NCBI RefSeq assembly: GCF_014960965.1
Contig: NZ_CP063169.1
Location: forward strand, 4,063,581 to 4,127,580
DNA from: Ruania alkalisoli
Lineage (GTDB): Bacteria; Actinomycetota; Actinomycetes; Actinomycetales; Beutenbergiaceae
Length of the DNA stretch: 64,000 nucleotides
Direction: 5' to 3'
Each line of letters starts with the position of its first letter. The first letter of the stretch is position 1. Under the pieces are notes generated by a model. The model ran no database searches and was not told the origin of the DNA. It saw only the letters and a program-made list of their open reading frames with translations. Both the position numbers and the translations under genes were made by a program. Positions 8,486-16,982 of this stretch are shown piece by piece.

Positions 8486-10564
8486 ATGACCACGAACACA
8501 CCGATCAACCGTGCGACGGACTCACCCACCGGACCCGCTAGGCGTACCGTTCTCGGCCTTGGCGCCGCCACGGCCGGTTGGTTCCTCGTGCCGACACCTG
8601 CGCTCGCAGCACCGAGCACAGGCACGCCACCGCACGCCTTGTCGAGCAACGGAGGCGGGCGCGAGGTCCCACACTGGTACGACGCGAACCGTGTCCAGGG
8701 ACACACGCGCCTGATGATCGACCGATACCACGACACGCCCCAGTTCTCCGATGCCGCCGAGCGATTCCAGCAGCTCGGGGCCGGTGCCTTCACCCGACAC
8801 GCCAAGTTCGGCGACGAGCAGCCCTGGTGGCCCACGGCACTCCCGCTCGGACCCGACGGCAACCCGCTCTCGGACCACGACCGGATCATCAGGGGCGTCG
8901 AGGTCGAGGCGGGACGCAACATCCCGCAGGAGTACATCGACTACGCACACAGCCTAGGCATGCGCGTTATCGCCTACTACTGGCACATGTCGGAAGCCTG
9001 GTATCGAGACAATGAACCCTCCTATATCTGCCGTACGCCCGACGGCGATCCGATTGAACACGGGAGAGGTACCCACCTCGACATCACCGGCCCATACGGC
9101 GACGTCGTGGTCACCCGGCTCCGCGAACTGGCCGCCATGGGGGTGGATGGCTTCTTCTTCGATGAGAACCATCTGCCGCCCTCAGGCTCCTGGGGTTCGG
9201 CACTGGAAGAGGCTTGGGAGGCAGAGACGGGCACTGCCGCTCCTGTTCCGGCGGGCGCCTCCGGAGCCCTGCCCACGTGGCCACCTGCAACGTGGAACGA
9301 TGCGTCGTACCTTGCATACCTCGACTTCCGGGCACGTCGGATCGAAGACACATTCCAGTCGTGGATGGACGACGTCAAGGCCGACTATCCGGAGGTCGTT
9401 TTCATCATCAGCACCACGGAAATCGCCGGTATGACTCGCCGCGGCATGACGACCCGGCTAGCCAGGATTGCTGACTCTGCGAAGAACGAGTTCGACACCT
9501 CGTGGAAGCACAACTACAGCTACCGGGTCTTCCTCGACTATCCCGATCTCCTTCAACCGGCGAACCATGTGCGCCAAGCCCTGAGCTTCTCACTGATGCG
9601 GGATTCCTCTGACGGTCGCCCGCCGCTCATCTGGGTGACGGGCCTACCGAATGCGGACCACGCGGAGGGCTTCGCCAGCTCAGTCCTCACCTTCGGAGGC
9701 GTCGCGAGCATGGACACCGACGAAGGAACGACGCTGGTCGGTCAGGACCCGCCGCCGTGGCCTGACGGCCTCAAGACCCCGATCGCGGGCCTCGAGGCAG
9801 CGTTCGAGCTTGGGAACGCCGTCTCTCCACGCCTCGCCGGAACGCGACCGGTCCGCTGGGCGGCCGTGCACTACAGCGAACGGATCCGCAACGCACGGGA
9901 GGGAGACTTCCGCGCTGCGTGGGAAGAGGTAATCTGGCCGACGATCGGTGTGTACCAGACCGTGACAGAGGACGGACTGCCCATCGGGATCGTGAACGAC
10001 CACCAGCTCGCTGAGAACGAACTGGACGGGTATCAGGTACTCATCCTGCCGAACCCCACCGAGCTCACGGGTGCAGAACAAGCGGCGGTGGACGACTTCA
10101 CTGCCGGTGGGGGCGCGGTCATCGCGATGGACCCGTCGTGGGAATGGAGCACCGAGGCCGGCAACCCACTCGCCGCCGCATCGCTACGCAGCGCGCTCGC
10201 GCCCCACACCAGCTCGGCGACCGTTCAGGTCGTCGGCGGTCCGGCCGGACGGTACGGCATCGCCTACCAACGCCAGGGGCACACCTACACAGTAGCCATC
10301 ACCAACGACTTCAGCTGGGTCCAAGATTCCGCCTACGCCAAGCGTTGGGAAGGCGAGATCAACCCTGCAGCCCCACCCGCCGAAGGCGTCTCGGTCCATC
10401 TGCGCGACATGCCGAACGTGAACGCGCTTGTAGCGACGGACGCCGTCAGCGGCGAGGATCTCGACGTGGTAGCAACCGCGGACGGTGTGCGGGTGGACGT
10501 CCCCGCCTTCGATCGGATGGCCTGCATCGTGGTCTCCTGCGGGAACACGAACCAGCCGTCGTGA
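8486..10564 (+). CDS. Tat-exported glycoside-hydrolase-like protein with beta-galactosidase trimerisation-type domain
   Basis: The 692-aa product has a twin-arginine signal (ARRTVLGLGAATAG) with a likely cut after ALA near residue 41. The next roughly 350 residues look like a TIM-barrel hydrolase: MRVIAYYWHMSEAWY, then MGVDGFFFDENHLP, whose Asp/Glu are candidate catalytic residues, and VVFIISTTEIAG. Residues about 440-600 resemble the GATase-like trimerisation domain of GH42 beta-galactosidases (VRWAAVHYSERIRN, YQVLILPNPTELT). A small beta domain closes the chain. AAGGAGG lies 10 bases before the ATG. I cannot assign a CAZy family with confidence; GH29- or GH42-related clans are possible. As the only clearly exported enzyme of this cluster it probably trims the polymer outside the cell. 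Confidence 0.7.
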   Translation: MTTNTPINRATDSPTGPARRTVLGLGAATAGWFLVPTPALAAPSTGTPPHALSSNGGGREVPHWYDANRVQGHTRLMIDRYHDTPQFSDAAERFQQLGAGAFTRHAKFGDEQPWWPTALPLGPDGNPLSDHDRIIRGVEVEAGRNIPQEYIDYAHSLGMRVIAYYWHMSEAWYRDNEPSYICRTPDGDPIEHGRGTHLDITGPYGDVVVTRLRELAAMGVDGFFFDENHLPPSGSWGSALEEAWEAETGTAAPVPAGASGALPTWPPATWNDASYLAYLDFRARRIEDTFQSWMDDVKADYPEVVFIISTTEIAGMTRRGMTTRLARIADSAKNEFDTSWKHNYSYRVFLDYPDLLQPANHVRQALSFSLMRDSSDGRPPLIWVTGLPNADHAEGFASSVLTFGGVASMDTDEGTTLVGQDPPPWPDGLKTPIAGLEAAFELGNAVSPRLAGTRPVRWAAVHYSERIRNAREGDFRAAWEEVIWPTIGVYQTVTEDGLPIGIVNDHQLAENELDGYQVLILPNPTELTGAEQAAVDDFTAGGGAVIAMDPSWEWSTEAGNPLAAASLRSALAPHTSSATVQVVGGPAGRYGIAYQRQGHTYTVAITNDFSWVQDSAYAKRWEGEINPAAPPAEGVSVHLRDMPNVNALVATDAVSGEDLDVVATADGVRVDVPAFDRMACIVVSCGNTNQPS

Positions 10565-10574
10565 CCTCCTGAGC

Positions 10575-10621
10575 CGGCCGGCCGGGCAATCCTCAGCAGG
10601 CAGGGGATGCCCGGCCGGCCG
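10575..10621. terminator. Hairpin terminator after secreted hydrolase
   Basis: Bases 10575-10588 and 10608-10621 form a perfect 14-bp GC-rich stem with a 19-base loop, 10 bases after the stop at 10564. The right arm is followed by only a short T-containing run (TCGTTTCG), so it would be an L-shaped actinobacterial-type terminator. Confidence 0.6.
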
Positions 10622-10709
10622 CCTCGTTTCGTCCTGCTCGTCCTGGGGTACCGTCGTGTCCTGCCCACCGGCGCAACCATCCCCGCCGTCGACAGGAAAC
10701 CGGCACACC

Positions 10710-11456
10710 GTGACCTCACCCCCCGCGGAAGCACCCGTCGTCGTCATCACCGGCGGCTCGGCCGGGATCGGCCGGGCGGTGGGTGAACGCCTGCACCGGG
10801 CCGGGCACCAGGTGGTGAGCCTGTCCCGTCAGGCCACCGACCCCGAGTCGGGCTGGGTGCCGGACGTCCAGCACGAGGTGGATGTGGCCGATTCTGACGG
10901 CGTCGCTCAGGTCGCAGCGCAGGTGCTGTCCGAGCAGGGCCGGGTGGATGCCTTGGTCACGTGCGCCGGGACCGTCACCCGAGGCGACCTCATCGAGACC
11001 TCAGCCGACCAGGCGGGGCGGCAGATCGCCGTCAATCTGCTCGGGACGATGAACGCCTGCCGGGCCTTCGCCCCGGCACTGCGGGCCCCTCGGGGCGCCA
11101 TCGTCACCCTGAGCTCCTCGATCGCGGCCAACCCGCAGGCGTCGGTGAGCGCGTACGCGGCCGCGAAGGGCGGGGTGGAGTCCTTCAGCCGCGCGCTGGC
11201 GCTGGAGCTGGCGCCGGTGCGGGTGAACGTGGTGCGCCCCTCGCTCGTGGACACCGGCATCTGGGTCAGCGGCGGCCTTGATCCCGACGCCTACGACACC
11301 CTCATCGCCACCCGCGGCTCGGAGTACCCCCTCGGCCGGGTGGGCCGGGCAGAGGACGTGGCGGCCGCCGTCGCGTTCCTGCTCTCCGAGGACGCCGCCT
11401 GGATCACCGGCACCGTACTGCCGGTGGACGGCGGCGCCGACCTGATCGGCCGCTAG
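10710..11456 (+). CDS. Short-chain dehydrogenase/reductase (SDR)
   Basis: The 248-aa product is a classical SDR: TGGSAGIG cofactor motif near residue 13, CAGT (the NAG-like strand), Ser in TLSSSIA, YAAAK (Tyr-x3-Lys catalytic pair) and a C-terminal ITGTVLPVDGGA. It resembles 3-oxoacyl-ACP reductase-like and sugar/polyol dehydrogenases, but the sequence does not fix the substrate. GTG 10710 is the first start that keeps the Rossmann motif close to the N-terminus; an AGGAAA element precedes it by about 10 bases. It follows a terminator-like hairpin, so it is probably transcribed on its own. Confidence 0.9.
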   Translation: MTSPPAEAPVVVITGGSAGIGRAVGERLHRAGHQVVSLSRQATDPESGWVPDVQHEVDVADSDGVAQVAAQVLSEQGRVDALVTCAGTVTRGDLIETSADQAGRQIAVNLLGTMNACRAFAPALRAPRGAIVTLSSSIAANPQASVSAYAAAKGGVESFSRALALELAPVRVNVVRPSLVDTGIWVSGGLDPDAYDTLIATRGSEYPLGRVGRAEDVAAAVAFLLSEDAAWITGTVLPVDGGADLIGR

Positions 11457-11699
11457 TCCACGCCGGGCAGGTCGTGGTTGTTGGGTCCAGGCGGACGGGG
11501 CGATCTGAGCGCGGCAGCGGTCTTGCCACCGGCGACCTCAGCCTGGATGCGCGAAACGAGCCATCGCCAGGACGGTCGACGCGCCTGCTTCATTTGTTCA
11601 CCAAAGAGCCTTGAGGCGCAACCGAATCCTCAGCTAACTTGTGGGTGTGTGATGTAGGCCACCCACTCGGGGGTGACCGTTCATTCGGGGGAGGAACTC
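11457..11699. other. Non-coding spacer, no recognisable feature
   Basis: This is 243 bases between the SDR and the secreted-nuclease gene. I see no convincing ORF, hairpin or known RNA. The last 100 bases are AT-richer and probably carry the promoter of the downstream gene, whose ribosome-binding site GGGGGAGGAACTC is just before 11700. Confidence 0.4.
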
Positions 11700-12014
11700 A
11701 TGAGTCACACACGTCAACAATCGCGGATGGTCGCGACACTCGCCCTCATTTCAGCTCTGATGCTTCCTGCGTCATCTGCGGGAGCAGTTTCGTCGACCGA
11801 GGCCGGGTTACCGGAGGATGAGTCTGCGGTCTGGGTTGAGCCGGTACTGAACGACGTTCTGGACGACGTTCGTCTCCGGGCGGACGAGGTCGGCGAGGAG
11901 TGCGCCGAACAAGACGATGGACAGACCGAGGTTTGCGTCAGCATCGAGAACGCGCGCGATGTCCAGCTCGCTCCAGTGCCGGATGAAGCCGGTGGTCTAG
12001 CCGCCCGAGGATGA
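11700..12014 (+). CDS. Signal-peptide-bearing N-terminal part of NucA/NucB-type secreted protein (probably frameshifted)
   Basis: The 104-aa ORF starts at ATG 11700 behind a strong GGGGGAGGAA site and encodes a signal peptide (hydrophobic MVATLALISALMLPASS, likely cut at AGA). An acidic Ser/Glu/Asp-rich stretch follows and the ORF stops at 12014. The next ORF begins 8 bases later in the +1 frame, lacks a signal peptide and has a NucA/NucB domain. Together they read as one secreted nuclease precursor: the C-terminal sequence here and the residues encoded in the other frame just before 12022 join naturally. I therefore think it is a single gene split by a one-base change or a recoding site. A genuine small secreted protein is the alternative. 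Confidence 0.55.
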   Translation: MSHTRQQSRMVATLALISALMLPASSAGAVSSTEAGLPEDESAVWVEPVLNDVLDDVRLRADEVGEECAEQDDGQTEVCVSIENARDVQLAPVPDEAGGLAARG

Positions 12015-12021
12015 GCTGGGA

Positions 12022-12999
12022 GTGGTTACTCCGCAAGCGATCGTGCCGATCCCACAGTGGTGCCTAGACGCTGGCGTCACAGATGGCTGGATGGTCACAC
12101 GCACGGAGGGCTGCGGAATCTTCACGGGTGAACTGGTTGTCAGGCAGGTATCGTCCACGGGGGCTGTGACCGTGATCGGAACGATGAACTTCCTGATGTA
12201 CCGCCTGATTTACGTCTCCACTAGTGCGGTGCTGTGGGGCAACCAGATCGAGGTATCGCCCACCATCATTACCGGCGCCGCAGCCGGCACGGTCATCTCC
12301 GGCACCCCAGCGTGCTCTGGGGTGTGCGCGTTGAGCAGTTCCGTGTTCCCCCCTCAGACGCCAGGTGTGGGTGGTAGCGCCAACGGCGAGTCATACTACA
12401 CCACGGCCACTACGAGTGGCGGGGCTGCGTTTGCCTATGCGGGGTGGACCCTGTCCTTCAAACCTCCGAACGTGACGACGCCAGCCACGTTGAACACGAC
12501 AAACGGCCTGGCGGTCCGCTGTGATAATGCCGTTCCCGGCCGGGGCCCGGGATGCGTGGTACCGCATGTGACCGGCCGCATCACCTACTCGCAGGCGGTG
12601 TACCCGACCTTTGGTGCGCATCTGAGCGCGGCACAAGCGTCAGGACTTCCCGGTGCGACGGTCCCTCTTCATCGCCTCACTGACAGTGCGCTTCAGGCTG
12701 CCAACCGGACCGAGTCGTGCAAGACGGGTGCCGTGATTCCGCGGCCGTCTGGGATGAGCTGTGACGAGTACCCGTTCGCGTCCAGTTACGAGGGTGCTTT
12801 CACTGGTGGCGGCAGCGGTCGGACATTCGCTGGCTGCAGCGTGACCTACTACCCGACTGGAGTGACCGGGCCAACGGGGTTCAGCATCTGCATGATCAAC
12901 GCCACCGAGAACTCCTCCGCCGGAAGCCAGCTCAACTCGGTTCTGTACTCTCCGTACAGGATCATCGACGGCGACCCCTTCTACGTATCTGTCGCCTAG
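12022..12999 (+). CDS. NucA/NucB deoxyribonuclease domain protein (C-terminal part of split gene)
   Basis: The 325-codon ORF contains a Cys-rich beta region and, at residues 247-254, CDEYPFAS. This is the active-site motif of the NucA/NucB family of secreted, non-specific DNases. The following SYEGAF and NATENSSAGSQLNSVLY segments also match the family. Six or more Cys residues suggest an exported, disulfide-bonded protein, yet this ORF has no signal sequence and only a weak ribosome-binding site before GTG 12022. The missing signal peptide is encoded just upstream in a different frame (11700-12014). The nuclease would act outside the cell, in competition or nutrient release. It is followed after 27 bases by a gene that may encode its inhibitor. 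Confidence 0.75.
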   Translation: MVTPQAIVPIPQWCLDAGVTDGWMVTRTEGCGIFTGELVVRQVSSTGAVTVIGTMNFLMYRLIYVSTSAVLWGNQIEVSPTIITGAAAGTVISGTPACSGVCALSSSVFPPQTPGVGGSANGESYYTTATTSGGAAFAYAGWTLSFKPPNVTTPATLNTTNGLAVRCDNAVPGRGPGCVVPHVTGRITYSQAVYPTFGAHLSAAQASGLPGATVPLHRLTDSALQAANRTESCKTGAVIPRPSGMSCDEYPFASSYEGAFTGGGSGRTFAGCSVTYYPTGVTGPTGFSICMINATENSSAGSQLNSVLYSPYRIIDGDPFYVSVA

Positions 13000-13026
13000 C
13001 CGCCTCGGCAGCTGGGAAGGAGGACC

Positions 13027-13599
13027 GTGGTGTACCACGCGAACGCGCACTCTCACCGCCTTGACCTCGACGGCGCCGTTCGGTGGCACGATCTCCCTCC
13101 CAACTCCGGGCCAGGAGGTGGCCTCTTCGGCCACCTCCTGGCCGCGTTCCCTGGCCTATCGCCGGGGTTGTTCACCAGCGTGTGGGGTGGTCCGGTGGCG
13201 ATCACCCTCGAGGCACACGGCACACGCCCAAACTTGCCATCTGGCAGATTCGACATCTGCGTTGAGACCAGCGTACTGGTCAACGAAGCACACTTCGCAG
13301 TACGAGGGATGGAGGACCCTCCCTCCCTCACAATCGAGCACGGTCTAAAGCTTCCAGGCGGCTGGATGCGTATGCGCGTGTACGGTGCAGGGCGTGAGGA
13401 GGCCTACGACGAGATGGTAGCTACGGCGGTCGAGAGCTACCTCCTTCAGGTGTGGCCCGAACAAGTCTCACCCACACGAAACCTGACTACCGGCGAGCTG
13501 GTCGATCACCCCGGGCCACCGACGCCACAGCAGTCCGAACCTAGCGTTCGGGTCGAGTTCGTCCCCGATGACTCCCCAGCCGACGAACCTCACGGATAG
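13027..13599 (+). CDS. Hypothetical protein, possible ComJ-like nuclease inhibitor
   Basis: The 190-aa cytosolic protein starts at GTG 13027 behind AAGGAGG. It has no signal peptide or membrane segment. The middle and C-terminal pattern (beta strands ending in LKLPGGWMRMRVYGAG, then a tail ending in a hydrophobic strand YLLQVW) recalls ComJ/Nin, the inhibitor encoded beside the NucA nuclease in Bacillus. I base this on fold-pattern resemblance and gene order only; identity is low by eye. The Pro-rich tail from about residue 150 is probably disordered. It is most likely cotranscribed with the nuclease gene, as expected for self-protection. Confidence 0.45.
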   Translation: MVYHANAHSHRLDLDGAVRWHDLPPNSGPGGGLFGHLLAAFPGLSPGLFTSVWGGPVAITLEAHGTRPNLPSGRFDICVETSVLVNEAHFAVRGMEDPPSLTIEHGLKLPGGWMRMRVYGAGREEAYDEMVATAVESYLLQVWPEQVSPTRNLTTGELVDHPGPPTPQQSEPSVRVEFVPDDSPADEPHG

Positions 13600-13677
13600 T
13601 CCACAACGCCGTAGCCGGAACGCCTTGCGGCCCGGTCGGCACCACGGCGTACTCGTTGAATGAGCCCCAACACGATT

Positions 13678-14100
13678 TCAGGCGGCCGCGGTGCTGTACA
13701 ACCCCCGCGCCACCGCGAGCTTCTTGCCGTCGCCGTTGGTGACCACCGCATCGGCCACCCCGAGCGACCGGCCGCGCCGCACCACGGTGCCCACGGCCAG
13801 CAGCCGATCCCCCGGTCGAGCGGGGCGCAGGTAGTCCACCCGTAGATCAATCGTCGGCAGCCCCACCCCGAGCTCGGTGACCAGCGCGAAGTCCCCGGCC
13901 ACGTCCAGCAGCGTGGCGAGAATGCCGCCGTGCACGTAGCTGCCGTCGACGTCGGCGGTCAGCTCGTCGCGGCAGTCCATCGCGATCTCCACCTCACCGG
14001 GCGCCGCCCGCACCAACTCGAGCCCGAGCCACCGGTGGTAGGCGGGGGTGGTGAGCAGTCGCTCGACGGTCTCGCTGTCCACCAGGGATGTCTCGGTCAT
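13678..14100 (-). CDS. PaaI-family hotdog thioesterase
   Basis: The 140-aa product is a single hotdog domain with the family motif YVHGGILATLLDVAGDFAL, where His-Gly-Gly and the later Asp line the acyl-CoA site, and the central TIDLRVDYLRPARPGD strand pair. It would hydrolyse an acyl- or aryl-CoA ester. ATG 14100 overlaps the stop of the ligase gene by 4 bases, so it is translationally coupled and is last in a three-gene operon (oxidoreductase, ligase, thioesterase). Confidence 0.9.
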   Translation of the reverse strand: MTETSLVDSETVERLLTTPAYHRWLGLELVRAAPGEVEIAMDCRDELTADVDGSYVHGGILATLLDVAGDFALVTELGVGLPTIDLRVDYLRPARPGDRLLAVGTVVRRGRSLGVADAVVTNGDGKKLAVARGLYSTAAA

Positions 14101-15755
14101 GTGCTCTCCTCCGTCTGCACGTTCTGCGGCACGTTCTCCTGCGCCCCGCCCTGCACGTTCTCCTGCGCCAGTGCACTCAACCGGGCGTAGTCCACCTTCC
14201 CGGTGCCGCCCAGCGGCAGCTCATCGAGGAACCACACCCGCCGCGGGTGCGCATGCGCCGCCCCATGAGCGAGCGCGTACTGCTTCACCTCATCCTCGGT
14301 CAGCCCCTCACCCACCACGAACGCCGCCGGCACCTGCCCCTTACGCTCGTGCGGGATCGGCACCACCGCTGCCTGCCCCACTCCGGGCATCGTGCGCAGC
14401 AGCTTCTCCACCTCCAGCGGGTACACGTTCTCCCCGCCCACATTCATCATGTCGTCCGCGCGGCCGAGCACCCGCAGGTAGCCGTCAGCATCCGCAGCGG
14501 CCAGGTCACCCGTGCGCAGCCAGCCATCCGGGGAGATCCGCTCCGCCGTCACCTCCGGCAACCGGTGGTACCCGGCGGTCACGCCGGAGTTGCGTACCCA
14601 CAACTCCCCCACCTCACCCACAGGAAGATCACGGGCCTGGGCGAGCTGCGCCGTCGGGAGATCGGGATCGAGCACCCGCACCTCACAGCCCGGCAGCGGC
14701 AGCCCGGCCCGCCCGTAACGCGGCGAATCGGTGCGCGGGTTCATCAGCACCTGCGGCCCGCCCTCGGTGAGCCCGTACGCCTCGATCACCGGCACGCCGA
14801 GCCCCGCGGCGAACCGCTGCCCGAGCGCATCCGAGAGCGGCGCCGACCCGCAGATCACGAACCGCAGCGAGCTCAGGTCGTGCCGGAGGTGCTCCCCGCT
14901 CGCCAGCAGCATCTCGTACGTCGCCGGCACCCCGGTGGTGTAGGTGCATCGGTGCTCGGCTACTTCGGCCGGGATCCCCGCGGGGTCGGGCCGGCGCCCG
15001 ATCACGATGGTGCCGCCCACCAGCAGCAACGGCTTGACCACGCAGATCATCGCGTTCTTGTGATAGAGCGGCGCAGTGATCAGGCCTCGGTCGTCGCCGG
15101 CGAGTTCCCACACCCGCGCCACCGTGCTCGCGTTCCACGTCTGCCCGGCGTGCGTGAGCAGGCACCCCTTCGGGTTGCCGGTGGATCCGGAGGTGTAGGG
15201 CTGCAGGCAGATGTCCCCGGGCCGCACAGGTTCGGGCCCGTCAGCCCCCGACGGCGGAGCATGCGTGCCATCAGCATCTCGCCACCCGTCCGTGGTCGCC
15301 TGGAGCGTGGGCATCCCGGCTGGTGCCGCGAGCTCGGCGGCCCGCTCGGCCAGCGGGTCGTGAGTGAGGAGCACCCGGGGTTCGGCGTCGGCCATCACAT
15401 GCTCGAGCGAGGCGCGCCCGGCGCGGGTGTTGAGGGGGACGGCGACGGCGCCGATCCAGATCGTGGCGAGCAGCGCCTCGACGAACCGGTGATCATTGCC
15501 GAACAGCAGCGCCACCCGGTCACCTGGCCCGACGCCGAGGCCACGCAGGCTGGCTGCGGTGGTGCGGACCGCCGTCGTGAGCTGACCGTAGCTGACCACG
15601 TGCGCACCCTGCAGGATCGCGGGCCGGCCGGGGTGATCGGCGGCGCCGGCGAGGAGGTGGACGGCGAGATTGTCGGCGAGGTGGGTCTCATCGCCGTGCG
15701 GACCTGAATCGTGTGGAGTGCCTGCGGCGCTGCCGGGGGCCTCGCCCTGCGTCAC
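14097..15755 (-). CDS. AMP-forming acyl-CoA synthetase (class I adenylating enzyme)
   Basis: The 552-aa product has the core motifs of the ANL superfamily: YTSGSTGNPKG (P-loop, about residue 187), EAYGLTEGG (A5), the WLRTGDLA region (A7/A8) and the catalytic lysine in GGTGKVDYARL near the C-terminus. It activates a carboxylic acid to the adenylate and then the CoA thioester. The last about 20 residues (AQENV-type repeats) are low-complexity and arise from a short DNA duplication at 14126-14170. It overlaps both neighbours by 4 bases (ATGA). The substrate is unknown; an enoyl-reductase-like enzyme and a thioesterase next door suggest a branched or aromatic acid. Confidence 0.92.
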   Translation of the reverse strand: MTQGEAPGSAAGTPHDSGPHGDETHLADNLAVHLLAGAADHPGRPAILQGAHVVSYGQLTTAVRTTAASLRGLGVGPGDRVALLFGNDHRFVEALLATIWIGAVAVPLNTRAGRASLEHVMADAEPRVLLTHDPLAERAAELAAPAGMPTLQATTDGWRDADGTHAPPSGADGPEPVRPGDICLQPYTSGSTGNPKGCLLTHAGQTWNASTVARVWELAGDDRGLITAPLYHKNAMICVVKPLLLVGGTIVIGRRPDPAGIPAEVAEHRCTYTTGVPATYEMLLASGEHLRHDLSSLRFVICGSAPLSDALGQRFAAGLGVPVIEAYGLTEGGPQVLMNPRTDSPRYGRAGLPLPGCEVRVLDPDLPTAQLAQARDLPVGEVGELWVRNSGVTAGYHRLPEVTAERISPDGWLRTGDLAAADADGYLRVLGRADDMMNVGGENVYPLEVEKLLRTMPGVGQAAVVPIPHERKGQVPAAFVVGEGLTEDEVKQYALAHGAAHAHPRRVWFLDELPLGGTGKVDYARLSALAQENVQGGAQENVPQNVQTEEST

Positions 15756-16759
15756 AGGGTGATCACCACCTTGCCGATCACGGCCCGGTCCTCCAGCAGC
15801 TGCTCAGCCTCGCGGATCTGATCCAAGGGGAACGTGCGGTCGATCACCGGCTCCAGGTCGCCCGAGGCCACCATCGCCAGGAGGGCTTCGAGGTCCTCCC
15901 GTCGCCAGCCGTTGCTGCCGCGGATGTCGAGCTCGCGCACCCACACGTACGGCTGGAACTGGGTGACCTCGTAGCCGCTGGTGGCGCCGCAGGTGACCAC
16001 GCGCCCGCCGACCTTGGTGGCGCGGATGGAGGACTGCCAGGTGGCGGCGCCGGTGTTGTCGACCATGAGGTCCACGCCCTGCTTACCGGTGGCCTTCCAG
16101 ATCTGCGCACCCCAGTCCTCGGCGCTGGAGTCGATCACGATGTCGGCGCCGAGCTCGGTGAGGCGCTCGCGCTTCTCCGCCGAGCTGGCGCAGGCGATGA
16201 CGGTGGCCCCGACGGCCTTGGCGATGAGCACGGCGCCGGTGCCGAGCCCGCCGGCGGCACCGAGGACGGCGACAGTTTCCCCGGCCTGCAGCCCGCCGCG
16301 GGTGATGAGCTGGCGGCGGGCGGTGCCGTAGGCGATCGGGAGGGAAGCGGCACGAACGTAGTCCACGCCGTCGGGCAGGGGAATGATGTTGGTGCCGGGA
16401 ACGGCAGCGTACTCGGCCAGCCCGCCCTGCATGTCCTCCCCGAGGGCCTTGCCGCCGACGAGCGGGTCGATGAGGATGCGCTGGCCGATCTGGATGTCGG
16501 TGACCTCGGAGCCGACGGCGGCGATCTCGCCCGCGATGTCACCGCCGGAGATATGCGGCAGCGGCAGGTGCCGACCGGCCACACCCTTGCGCACGAAGAC
16601 GTCCAGGTGGTTCAGCGAGCAGGCGCGCACCCGGACGAGGACGTCGCTCGGTCCGATCTCCGGGACCGGGTGCTCCCCGACGACGCGGCCCTCCGGTCCG
16701 CCGCGCTCGACGATGAGTGCCGCGCGCATGGTCTCGGACTGGCTGGGCGCCTCGGGCAT
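15752..16759 (-). CDS. Zinc-independent MDR oxidoreductase (quinone reductase-like)
   Basis: The 335-aa product belongs to the medium-chain dehydrogenase/reductase superfamily. It has an N-terminal GroES-like fold (SLNHLDVFVRKGV, GGDIAGEIAAVG) and a Rossmann domain with GAAGGLGTGAVLIAKA near residue 170. The cysteines and histidines that bind catalytic zinc in alcohol dehydrogenases are absent, which favours a quinone or enoyl-CoA reductase. ATG 16759 follows GGAGGAACTGTG; a GTG one codon upstream is an equally possible start. It is the first gene of the operon with the acyl-CoA ligase and thioesterase. Confidence 0.88.
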   Translation of the reverse strand: MPEAPSQSETMRAALIVERGGPEGRVVGEHPVPEIGPSDVLVRVRACSLNHLDVFVRKGVAGRHLPLPHISGGDIAGEIAAVGSEVTDIQIGQRILIDPLVGGKALGEDMQGGLAEYAAVPGTNIIPLPDGVDYVRAASLPIAYGTARRQLITRGGLQAGETVAVLGAAGGLGTGAVLIAKAVGATVIACASSAEKRERLTELGADIVIDSSAEDWGAQIWKATGKQGVDLMVDNTGAATWQSSIRATKVGGRVVTCGATSGYEVTQFQPYVWVRELDIRGSNGWRREDLEALLAMVASGDLEPVIDRTFPLDQIREAEQLLEDRAVIGKVVITL

Positions 16760-16982
16760 CACAGTTCCTCCTCGTTCCGGTGGCGCTGCGCTGAGGGGGC
16801 GCGGCGCCGTGCTGGTCTCACTTTCTCACGTCCTTCTGGCAAGCCGGCGAGACCAGTCACCTACCGGACCGACACCGGTCCGCACCGCCGCGGCACCATG
16901 GTGCGCGGCTCGACGTATACGTGTCGGTGCGATCAGCGCGGGCCGCTCCTCGGCGATCTGTGGGCCAGATACTCTGGCAATC

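Noticed and set aside
14088-15707. 539-codon open frame on the + strand
   Set aside because: It is antisense to the acyl-CoA ligase, whose motifs are complete. The composition is His/Arg-rich.
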